Source: Chitinibacter sp. GC72
GTDB lineage: Bacteria > Pseudomonadota > Gammaproteobacteria > Burkholderiales > Chitinibacteraceae
Assembly: GCF_009760905.1 (NCBI RefSeq)
Contig: NZ_VIRW01000025.1
Span: 1 to 41,173 of the forward strand
Direction: 5' to 3'
Length of the DNA: 41,173 nt
Shown here: piece after piece, positions 8,977-16,409 of the stretch
Layout: each line of letters begins with the position of its first letter
Numbering within the stretch: the first letter of the stretch is position 1
Notes under the pieces: model-generated
Told to the model about the DNA's origin: nothing
Seen by the model: only the letters and a program-made list of their open reading frames with translations
Database searches by the model: none
Program-made: the position numbers and the translations under genes

Positions 8977-10025
8977 GTCGCTTTTTTTCCCTTCAGATCA
9001 GCCGCGGTCTTGTTCTAGCCGCGGCTTTTTTGCTCACGGCGTGCGGAAAAAGCGAGCTGTATCAGCAGGAAAGCTATGTCTTTGGCACGCGGGTACAGAT
9101 CAGTATTTATGGGCTGGACGAAGCCGTGGCGGCCAAGCACGCTGGTGCTGTGCTCGCCGAGCTTGATCGCTTGCATCGCAAATTGCACGCGTGGCAGCCG
9201 TCGGAAATTACCCGTCTGAACGCGGCCATCAAACGCGGCGAGCTGACTACGGCCGATATCGAGCTGATCGAGATGCTCAAGGCCGCCCAGGGCTACGAGC
9301 AGCAAAGCGATCAGCTGTTTAATCCGGCGGTGGGGGGGCTGGTCGAGCTATGGGGCTTTCATCGCGATACATTTGCGCCTGTCATACCCGATGCACAATC
9401 GCTCGCTAAACTGCTGGCGGCACAACCGAGCATGGCGCAGCTGCGCATCGATCAGGCCAGCATCGGCTCGGATAATCCAGCGGTGCAGATTGATCTGGGT
9501 GGCTTTGCCAAAGGCTGGGCGCTTGATCACGCGGCCAGCTATTTGCGCCAGCAAAGGGTGCTCAATGCGCTGATCAATATTGGCGGCAATGTGCTGGCGC
9601 TGGGCAAAAAAGACCAGGAGCCCTGGACCGTGGGCTTGCAGCATCCGCGCCAACCCGAGGCGATGGCAACGATTGCGCTTAAAAGTGGTGAGGCCATTGG
9701 CACTTCGGGCGACTATCAGCGTTATTTCATGCAGGGTGGCCGTCGCCACAGCCATCTGATCGATCCGCGTACGGGGCTTAGTGCTCAAGGCATTCAGGCC
9801 GTGAGCGTGATTGCACCACCCAGTCAGTCGGCAGGTACGATTTCCGATGTGGCGACCAAGCCCATGCTGATTGGTGGTCTGGGAACGAGCTGGATGTATG
9901 CGCAGCGCTTTGGTATTCGTGATGCGCTGGTGATCGACGAGAAGGGCGATGCATATATTTCATCGAGCCTGCAGGCACGGATCAAATGGCTGAAAAAGCC
10001 GCCCCATGTTTACCGTTTGCGCTAA
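8973..10025 (+). CDS. apbE: FAD:protein FMN transferase (ApbE), lipoprotein
   Basis: A 350-residue periplasmic flavinyltransferase that attaches FMN to threonine in flavoproteins such as the NqrB/NqrC or Rnf subunits. The TTG start at 8973 overlaps the gshB stop and follows AAAGGAAAG at good spacing. It yields a lipoprotein signal with lipobox LLTAC, the lipidated cysteine being residue 19. ApbE motifs are present: [28 protein letters not shown] and the metal-binding SDVATKP region near the C-terminus. No flavinylation target lies in the window, and an ApbE inside a glutathione operon is not an obvious functional partner. Confidence 0.92.
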   Translation: MSRFFSLQISRGLVLAAAFLLTACGKSELYQQESYVFGTRVQISIYGLDEAVAAKHAGAVLAELDRLHRKLHAWQPSEITRLNAAIKRGELTTADIELIEMLKAAQGYEQQSDQLFNPAVGGLVELWGFHRDTFAPVIPDAQSLAKLLAAQPSMAQLRIDQASIGSDNPAVQIDLGGFAKGWALDHAASYLRQQRVLNALINIGGNVLALGKKDQEPWTVGLQHPRQPEAMATIALKSGEAIGTSGDYQRYFMQGGRRHSHLIDPRTGLSAQGIQAVSVIAPPSQSAGTISDVATKPMLIGGLGTSWMYAQRFGIRDALVIDEKGDAYISSSLQARIKWLKKPPHVYRLR

Positions 10026-10192
10026 AGCTGCGTTGTCAGGCTTTGCTGTCTGTGTGATCGCGAAGTGTTGCAGGCAGGTGGCTTGGTATTTTGGAAGCTG
10101 CCTGAACGCCAGAAACAGTTATATGATGCATCAATCAGGATTAATCTTTCTGCCCACAAGGTGGTAAGGCCAGAAAAAGGAAGTATTTGGGC

Positions 10193-10591
10193 ATGGTAGG
10201 CATAATCATAGTCACCCACTATTCCATGGGTGAGGCTTTGATGACATGTGCGCAGCACATCATGGGGCGTCCATTGCCCAATCTGGGGCAACTGGCCGTC
10301 AGCAAGGCCGACGATCCCGATGAGGTATTGAGTCGGGCGCAAGCATTGATCAAGGAGCTGGATGATGGCTCGGGCGTGTTGCTGCTGACCGATATTTACG
10401 GCGGTACGCCATCGAATGTGGCTAATCGCCTGATTTGTGCCGGACGCATCGAAGCGGTCGCCGGGGTCAATCTGCCCATGCTGGTGCGCGCACTGTCGTA
10501 TAGTCATCAATCGCTGGAAATCGCGGTCAGCAAAGCGATTACCGGTGGGCTTGAAGGCGTTTTGTATATGTTACCCGGCAATCCGTCGTAA
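10193..10591 (+). CDS. PTS EIIA of the mannose family
   Basis: A 132-residue soluble EIIA-Man-like protein (PTS system fructose subfamily IIA). The phosphorylated histidine is H9 in the early VTHYSMGEAL segment, and LLLTDIYGGTPSN is the conserved loop of this family. The ATG at 10193 has AGGA about 11 bases upstream. It heads the EIIA-HPr-EI cluster. No IIB, IIC or IID component follows, so it cannot take part in sugar uptake by itself. In Betaproteobacteria such incomplete systems are considered regulatory. Confidence 0.93.
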   Translation: MVGIIIVTHYSMGEALMTCAQHIMGRPLPNLGQLAVSKADDPDEVLSRAQALIKELDDGSGVLLLTDIYGGTPSNVANRLICAGRIEAVAGVNLPMLVRALSYSHQSLEIAVSKAITGGLEGVLYMLPGNPS

Positions 10592-10606
10592 TTAGGAAAT
10601 AGAATC

Positions 10607-10879
10607 ATGCCGCAACAAGAAGTTGAAATCGTCAATAAACTGGGCTTGCATGCCAGGGCTTCGAGTAAATTTACCCAGCTGGCCAGCCAGTATCAGTGTG
10701 AAGTGTGGGTCAGCCGCAATCAGAAGCGGGTGAACGCCAAATCGATCATGGGCGTGATGATGCTGGCCGCAGGCAAGGGCAGCAAAATCGTAATCGATAC
10801 CAGCAATGCGCCCGACGAGCAGGTTGCGCTTGATGCGCTGGTGGCGCTGGTGGCCGACAAATTTGGCGAAGGCGAATAA
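10607..10879 (+). CDS. ptsH: phosphocarrier protein HPr
   Basis: A 90-residue HPr. It contains the EI-phosphorylated histidine in NKLGLHARAS (H16 in this numbering) and the regulatory serine in AKSIMGVMML, the site that HPr kinase modifies in bacteria that possess one. AGGAAATAGAATC precedes the ATG. It lies 15 bp after EIIA and 166 bp before EI in one cluster. It passes phosphate from EI to EIIA-Man. Confidence 0.96.
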   Translation: MPQQEVEIVNKLGLHARASSKFTQLASQYQCEVWVSRNQKRVNAKSIMGVMMLAAGKGSKIVIDTSNAPDEQVALDALVALVADKFGEGE

Positions 10880-11045
10880 AAAAAACCGGTGATCGCGGCC
10901 ACAAGAGCTTGCGACACCTTTGGCAGCTTGCTGGTCGTGAGCGCATACACGCTTCATTGCAAACCTTTGGCCATTCAGATGGCCATCGGCGTAGCGTGAA
11001 AGTGGCTTAACTGGCATTGACTGAACAGGTTTCAGGAGGGAATTG

Positions 11046-12773
11046 ATGAGTATTAGCCTGCACGGTTTAGGGGTTGGTGGTGGTATTGCCATCGGACACG
11101 CCCATTTGGTATCGCACGCCGATATTGAAATACTTCATTATCCTGTTCCCGCTGAAGGCCTAGCCGCCGAGCTGCAACGTTTTGACGATGCCATCCGCAA
11201 TACCCGTAAAGAGCTGGAAATGCTCTGGGGCAGCATTCCGGACAATGCGCCAGCTGAGCTGGGTGCTTTCTTGAGCCTGCATATCATGCTGCTCAACGAC
11301 CACACGCTATCGAAAGAGCCGCGCCATATTATCGAAACACAGCGCTGCAACGCCGAATGGGCGGTGAAGCTGCAGCTGGATGTGCTGCTGGCCCAGTTTG
11401 ACGAAATTGAAGAGGAATACCTGCGCGAGCGCCGCACCGATGTGATTCAGGTGACCGAGCGGATTTTCAAGGCGCTGGCCGGGCATGAACATGGTGCACA
11501 CGCCCCAGTTTGCGATGGCGACGATTGCATTCTGGTCGCGCATGATCTGTCGCCAGCCGATATGGTGCTGTTTAAAGACACCAGCTACAAAGCCTTTATC
11601 ACCGATGTGGGCGGGCTTACTTCGCATACGGCCATTCTGGCGCGCAGTCTGGATTTGCCCTCAGTGCTGGCGCTGCGCAATGCGCGCGAGATTATCCGCG
11701 AGCAAGAGCTGATTATTGTTGATGGTATCAAGGGTTGCGTGATTGTCGACCCGGACCCGGCGATTCTGGCCGAATACCAGTTCCGGCAAAATGAATGGCT
11801 GCTCAAGCAAGCCAAATTGCAGGATATTCGTACTCAGGCCGCCGTCACACTCGACGGTACGGCGATCGAGCTGAGTGCCAACATCGAATTGCCCGACGAT
11901 TGCGATCTGGCGCTGGAGAATAGCGCCAGTGGCGTTGGCCTGTTCCGTTCGGAATTTTTATTTCTGAAAGAAAACGATCTGCCGACCGAAGAAGAGCAGT
12001 TTGAAGCCTATCGCGAAGTGGCTCAGGCCATGCAGGGCAAACCGGTAGTCATTCGGACTATCGATCTGGGTAAAGACAAGATTCCTTCCTGGCAGATTGA
12101 GCGCGAAGCGCCCAACCCGGCGCTGGGCCTTACAGGTATCCGCTTGTGCATGGCCGAGCCGCAAATGTTCCGTACCCAGCTGCGCGCGCTATTGCGGGCG
12201 TCGGCATTTGGCAAAATCAAGCTGCTAATTCCAATGTTGTCGGCCCTGAGTGAAGTCAAGCAGACCCGGCTGCATCTGGAAGACATCAAGGCCCAATTGC
12301 GCGAAGAGGGCATTGCCTTTGACGAGCATATCGAGCTGGGCGGCATGATTGAAGTACCTGCCGCGGCGATGGCGGTTGGGGCTTTTCTGAACCATCTGGA
12401 TTTTATCTCGATTGGTACCAATGACTTGATCCAGTATTCGCTGGCCGTTGACCGCAATGATGATGCGGTTAGCCATCTGTATGATCCGCTCAACCCCGGC
12501 GTGCTGCATTTTCTCAAACACATCATCAGCACCGCCGACAAACTGGGTAAGCCGGTGTCGATGTGCGGTGAAATGGCTGGCGACCCGAGCCTGACCCGGT
12601 TGCTGCTTGGCCTTGGCTTGCGCCGCTTCTCGATGCTGCCCATCCAGCTATTGAAAGTAAAACAGCAATTGCTCACCGGCGATATTGGCCGGATCAAGCC
12701 ACTGGTGAGCAAAATGCTCAAAGCTGACGATGAAGATCAATTGCGGGCGCTATTGCAGCAGTTGAACCAATAA
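11046..12773 (+). CDS. ptsI: PTS enzyme I (phosphoenolpyruvate-protein phosphotransferase)
   Basis: A 575-residue enzyme I, the normal family length. It takes phosphate from PEP and passes it to HPr. The phosphorylated histidine is H194 in GGLTSHTAILARS. The C-terminal PEP-binding barrel shows GVGLFRSEFLF, the loop FISIGTNDLIQY and the catalytic cysteine in VSMCGEMAGD. The ATG at 11046 follows a strong AGGAGGG at five-base spacing; the TTG directly before it is not needed. It is followed 15 bp later by the TPR-GGDEF gene, which suggests co-transcription of PTS and c-di-GMP signalling. Confidence 0.97.
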   Translation: MSISLHGLGVGGGIAIGHAHLVSHADIEILHYPVPAEGLAAELQRFDDAIRNTRKELEMLWGSIPDNAPAELGAFLSLHIMLLNDHTLSKEPRHIIETQRCNAEWAVKLQLDVLLAQFDEIEEEYLRERRTDVIQVTERIFKALAGHEHGAHAPVCDGDDCILVAHDLSPADMVLFKDTSYKAFITDVGGLTSHTAILARSLDLPSVLALRNAREIIREQELIIVDGIKGCVIVDPDPAILAEYQFRQNEWLLKQAKLQDIRTQAAVTLDGTAIELSANIELPDDCDLALENSASGVGLFRSEFLFLKENDLPTEEEQFEAYREVAQAMQGKPVVIRTIDLGKDKIPSWQIEREAPNPALGLTGIRLCMAEPQMFRTQLRALLRASAFGKIKLLIPMLSALSEVKQTRLHLEDIKAQLREEGIAFDEHIELGGMIEVPAAAMAVGAFLNHLDFISIGTNDLIQYSLAVDRNDDAVSHLYDPLNPGVLHFLKHIISTADKLGKPVSMCGEMAGDPSLTRLLLGLGLRRFSMLPIQLLKVKQQLLTGDIGRIKPLVSKMLKADDEDQLRALLQQLNQ

Positions 12774-12788
12774 GCGCTGCCCAAGGCT

Positions 12789-14456
12789 ATGCTTGCGTCC
12801 GATTTACGCCAGTTTCTACCGCCTCAGTGCTGCGTGCCCGACGATATTTCCCGTTGCCTGCAGCAAGGGCGGTATTTATTTACCTCGCATTGCGAATCAT
12901 CGCTGATCCTGGCCCAAGCTGCGCTCGATAGTGCCAGTATGCTGGAGCACTCGGCCTTGCAAGCCGAGGCGCTGATCCTGCTGGGGCAATCGCAGCAGGT
13001 ATTGCAGCAAACCGATGCTGCGCTGGCGTCCTTCCAGCGTGCGCTGGTGCTGGGCAAGCGGCTTGAGTCTTGCGCAATTCAAAGTGCCGCCTGCGAAGGT
13101 CTGGCGCTGTGCTACCAGAATCTGCGGCAAAATCCCAAGGCACTGCAGGCCTGGCTCAATGCACTGGAGTTGGGTTTGCAATCGGGCGAGCCGGTGCGCT
13201 ATATCCAGGCCTATCTGGGGATTGGCAGCCTGTATTTCCAGCACGAAAATTACGAACAGGCTTGTTATTACCAAGCACAGGCCGTTGAATGGTCTCAGCT
13301 GCAGGATGATCGCGATCTGCAGGCCAAGGCCAGATTGCATCTGGCTGCAACGCTGATCAAGATGAACGATTACAGTCTGGCCGAACAATTACTGCAGCAG
13401 ACCGAAAACATCCTGCTGCTGCCGGTTCGGTTATCCTGGCAGGCTGAAATCAATCACTATCTCGGGCTGATCCAGATGGCGCGGCAGGATTGGCCGCGTG
13501 CAGAGCATTACTTTCAGGCCGCGCATGCGCTGAATGTCACCACCGCCTCGCGCTGGGGGCAAACGCAAAGCCTGATCAGTCTGGGGCAGCTGAGTGCACG
13601 CAAAGGTGATTTGCAGGCCGCTATCGCCCGCCTGCAAGCTGCTTTGCTGCTGGCCGAGCAGCAGGCGGATGATCATCTACGTCAGCAGATCCATGCCGAG
13701 CTATCAGCCTTGTACGAAGCGCAGGGCGACTATGTGCGGGCCACTACGCACCATATTGAATTTCATCAGTTTTATTTGCAACTGCTCAAGCAAAATGCCT
13801 CGGATCAGCTCGATGCCTTGTCGTCGCGGCGCTTGAAACAGGCTGAGATCAAGCTGCAATTGCTGCGCAGCGAGCTGGAAGTCAAACAGCTGATGCAACA
13901 GCGTAGCCTCGAGCACGAAAGAATGCAGCAGCTGGAAAACGCGGCGTTTCACGATGCGCTGACCGGTGCATTTAATCGCCATGCGCTCGACGAGCAATTG
14001 CCTGTGTTGCTGCAGCAGGCGCGGCAGGATGGCTCGACCTTGTGCCTGATCATGATTGACTTTGATCATTTCAAGCAGGTCAACGATGGTTATTCGCATC
14101 AGGTGGGTGATGACGTACTGAAAACCGGCATTAAGCTATTGCTCGCGCTGACGCGTGAAACGGATTTGCTGGCGCGTTTTGGCGGCGAGGAATTTGTCCT
14201 GATTTTACCGCGCAAAAATGCACAGCTGGCGCGCCGGGTGGCCGAGCGCATGCGCCAGGAAATCGAGCAGTTTAACTGGGGCGCGCTCGCCCCCGGTCTG
14301 GCGGTGACCATCAGTCTGGGCTGCGCCCAATGGCATTCCGGGATGGGGATTGATGAACTGATGGCCGCCGCAGACCAGGCGCTTTATCAGGCCAAACATG
14401 CGGGGCGCAATCAGGTGTGCCTGGCGCCAGCCAGATCGGCAGGAGCTGCACCATGA
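12789..14456 (+). CDS. TPR-domain diguanylate cyclase
   Basis: A 555-residue soluble protein. About 340 residues of TPR hairpins (for example YLGIGSLYFQHENYEQACYY) lead through a coiled coil (about 345-385) to a GGDEF domain that makes c-di-GMP. The active-site motif is FGGEEF, fully conserved for catalysis. An inhibitory RxxD site (RETD) sits five residues before it, so product feedback is expected. The segment DALTGAFNRH is the usual N-terminal GGDEF signature. There is no membrane helix, so it should sense an internal cue or protein partner through the TPRs. It begins 15 bp after ptsI and overlaps the next TPR gene by ATGA. Confidence 0.92.
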   Translation: MLASDLRQFLPPQCCVPDDISRCLQQGRYLFTSHCESSLILAQAALDSASMLEHSALQAEALILLGQSQQVLQQTDAALASFQRALVLGKRLESCAIQSAACEGLALCYQNLRQNPKALQAWLNALELGLQSGEPVRYIQAYLGIGSLYFQHENYEQACYYQAQAVEWSQLQDDRDLQAKARLHLAATLIKMNDYSLAEQLLQQTENILLLPVRLSWQAEINHYLGLIQMARQDWPRAEHYFQAAHALNVTTASRWGQTQSLISLGQLSARKGDLQAAIARLQAALLLAEQQADDHLRQQIHAELSALYEAQGDYVRATTHHIEFHQFYLQLLKQNASDQLDALSSRRLKQAEIKLQLLRSELEVKQLMQQRSLEHERMQQLENAAFHDALTGAFNRHALDEQLPVLLQQARQDGSTLCLIMIDFDHFKQVNDGYSHQVGDDVLKTGIKLLLALTRETDLLARFGGEEFVLILPRKNAQLARRVAERMRQEIEQFNWGALAPGLAVTISLGCAQWHSGMGIDELMAAADQALYQAKHAGRNQVCLAPARSAGAAP

Positions 14457-15523
14457 CTGAGGCGCTCTGGGCACAGGCCGAAACGATAGCCAGCCAGCTG
14501 CAGGATGAACCCGCACAGGCTGAGTCCGCAGCGCAAGCTTTGCTGCAACAGGCCAAATTGCAGTCTGATCATGAGCTGCTTGCCCATGCCCACCGCTTGC
14601 TGGCGCGCAGCCAGCATTTGCAGGGCAAAACCGGCGAGGCCATTCGCACTTTGCAGGCGGCGATCCGTTTTCTGCAACGGCACAAGCTGAATCAGCCCAT
14701 TATGCAGGCCTACGATGAGCTGGGCAGCCTGCTGTATGAACAACTGAACTATTACGCCGCGCTCGATGCTTGGCTTAAATCGCTGGAAATAGCGACCGTC
14801 TTGCAGACCTCGCACGGCTGTATCCGCGCGTATCTGGGGGTGGGCAAAGTTCATTTTGCCTTTGGTGACTATCGCAAAGCGACCCATTTTTACCAGATGG
14901 CGCAGAGTCTGAGCCTGCCCTTGCAGGATGCCCGGCTCGATTGCGAAGTGGCACTTAATCTGGCGGCCAGCGCGTATCGGCTGGGCGAGTATAACAAGGC
15001 GCAGGCGGCGCTGGGGCAGGTTTCGCTGCATTTGCTGGAAGACTTGAGCCAACCGGCTTGGGAGGCCGATGTGCTGACCTACAATGGCCTGCTCCATCTG
15101 CATTTTTCCCGCTATAGCGTAGCGCAGGAATTGTTAAGTCAGGCTTATCAGCTGTATCGCAAGCATCGCCTGATTGGTGGACAAGGGCAGGTGATGATTG
15201 CACTGGCGCGCTGTTTTACCGCGCTGGCGCAAGCTGATCTGGCCGAGGAATGTTTGCTGGAAGCTGCGCGGCTCAGCACAGAGCATCAGTTGCTGTCGCT
15301 CGGTGTGGAGTCGCACACATCGCTGGCACAGCTCTATCTGGAGCAGGGGCAGCATCAATCGGCCTTGCAGCACCGCAAATTGCTGCACGCCTTGCTAGTC
15401 GGCCAGCATCAGGAGCAGGGATTTCCCTTGCAGATGTCCAGCCATGCCCGCATGCGTTTGCGCAAAATCGAGCGCGAGCTGGAAACCCGCAAAATCCGCC
15501 TGCGCCTGTTGGCATTGCACTGA
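14453..15523 (+). CDS. TPR-repeat protein without output domain
   Basis: A 356-residue soluble TPR protein, related to the TPR half of the preceding diguanylate cyclase (compare YLGVGKVHFAFGDYRKATHF here with YLGIGSLYFQHENYEQACYY there). Its ATG overlaps the upstream stop by four bases and is preceded by AGGAG, so translation is coupled. It ends with a basic helical tail (KIERELETRKIRLRLLALH), corresponding to the coiled coil that in the neighbour leads into GGDEF. The gene looks like the same module with the catalytic domain removed, and it could pair with or antagonise its neighbour. That role is an inference. Confidence 0.78.
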   Translation: MTEALWAQAETIASQLQDEPAQAESAAQALLQQAKLQSDHELLAHAHRLLARSQHLQGKTGEAIRTLQAAIRFLQRHKLNQPIMQAYDELGSLLYEQLNYYAALDAWLKSLEIATVLQTSHGCIRAYLGVGKVHFAFGDYRKATHFYQMAQSLSLPLQDARLDCEVALNLAASAYRLGEYNKAQAALGQVSLHLLEDLSQPAWEADVLTYNGLLHLHFSRYSVAQELLSQAYQLYRKHRLIGGQGQVMIALARCFTALAQADLAEECLLEAARLSTEHQLLSLGVESHTSLAQLYLEQGQHQSALQHRKLLHALLVGQHQEQGFPLQMSSHARMRLRKIERELETRKIRLRLLALH

Positions 15524-15547
15524 GCTCAGGCGGGCAGGGCAATACGC

Positions 15548-15553
15548 TATAAT
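15548..15553 (+). promoter_or_regulatory. -10-like TATAAT before methyltransferase
   Basis: A perfect TATAAT 28 bp before the start codon; no clear -35 at standard spacing. It suggests that the methyltransferase has its own promoter apart from the TPR operon. Confidence 0.35.
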
Positions 15554-15580
15554 CGGCTTTTTGCTGCTGTTGCGCTGACC

Positions 15581-16246
15581 ATGACCGTTCAAACCCTGTC
15601 CCTTTCCGATTCGCTGCGTGATTATTTTTTGCAGATGGCTTTGCGCGAGCCGGATATTTTGCGCGAGCTGCGCGAATCGTCCGTGGATCACCGGGTCGCC
15701 AAAATGTCGCTGGCACCCGAACAGGGCGCATTGCTGATTTTTCTGCTGCGCTTGATTGGCGCCAAGCGCTATATCGAGGTCGGCACTTTCTTGGGCTATA
15801 GCTCGATTGCCGCCGCGCTGGCGATGGGCGAGGACAGCGAAGTGATTGCCTGCGACGTCTGCGAAGAATTCACGGCGCAGGCGCAGGCCTGGTGGAAACG
15901 CGCCGGGATCGAGCAGCGCACCACGCTGTATCTCGATCGCGCTAGCGAGACCTTGCCGCGCCTGCTCGAAGAAGGTGCCGCCGGGACTTTTGACTGCATG
16001 CTGATCGACGCCGACAAGCCCAACTATCCCAATTATTACGAATACGCGCTGCAACTGGTGCGCCCGCGCGGGCTGATTATTCTGGACAATATGTTTCTGA
16101 ATGGCCGGGTCGCCACGCCGCAAGCCAGCCACCCGCGCAGCGTCGCGATCTTGCACGAATTCAACCGCCAGCTGCGCGACGATCAGCGTGTCGAACACTG
16201 CATCCTGCCCACGGGCGATGGCATGACTTTGCTGTTTAAGCGTTAG
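15581..16246 (+). CDS. class I SAM-dependent O-methyltransferase
   Basis: A 221-residue enzyme of the caffeoyl-CoA/catechol O-methyltransferase-like family (Methyltransf_3), the usual size for these bacterial members. Motif I is IEVGTFLGYSSIAAA. The acidic cofactor/metal region is DCMLIDADKPNYPNYY, and LIILDNMFLNGRV carries the metal-binding D-N pair. Soluble and probably Mg2+ dependent; the natural substrate is not predictable. The last base of its stop codon is the first base of 49-bp repeat copy B. Confidence 0.88.
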   Translation: MTVQTLSLSDSLRDYFLQMALREPDILRELRESSVDHRVAKMSLAPEQGALLIFLLRLIGAKRYIEVGTFLGYSSIAAALAMGEDSEVIACDVCEEFTAQAQAWWKRAGIEQRTTLYLDRASETLPRLLEEGAAGTFDCMLIDADKPNYPNYYEYALQLVRPRGLIILDNMFLNGRVATPQASHPRSVAILHEFNRQLRDDQRVEHCILPTGDGMTLLFKR

Positions 16247-16294
16247 GGTATATTGCTGTAGAAGGCATATATATTGATGTGTAGAGATATACCT
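16246..16294. repeat. 49-bp GGGTAT/ATACCC repeat, copy B
   Basis: GGGTATATT at the left and GATATACCT at the right (one end base differs from consensus). TGTAG occurs at positions 12-16 and 35-39 exactly as in copy A. The element begins within the TAG stop of the methyltransferase gene. Confidence 0.72.
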
Positions 16295-16409
16295 TTGCTT
16301 TTTTATGTTGCTTGCCCTCTGCAAGCTCTGTAGAAATCCCTATCTCCGCAGTGGCAAAACACCGGTCAGCGGCTACACTGGAAGCCATTGACCCGAGTGT
16401 AGCCCCAGT

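Noticed and set aside
10880-10910. A-rich run after ptsH as a terminator
   Set aside because: No stem of useful strength precedes it, and ptsI follows in the same direction.
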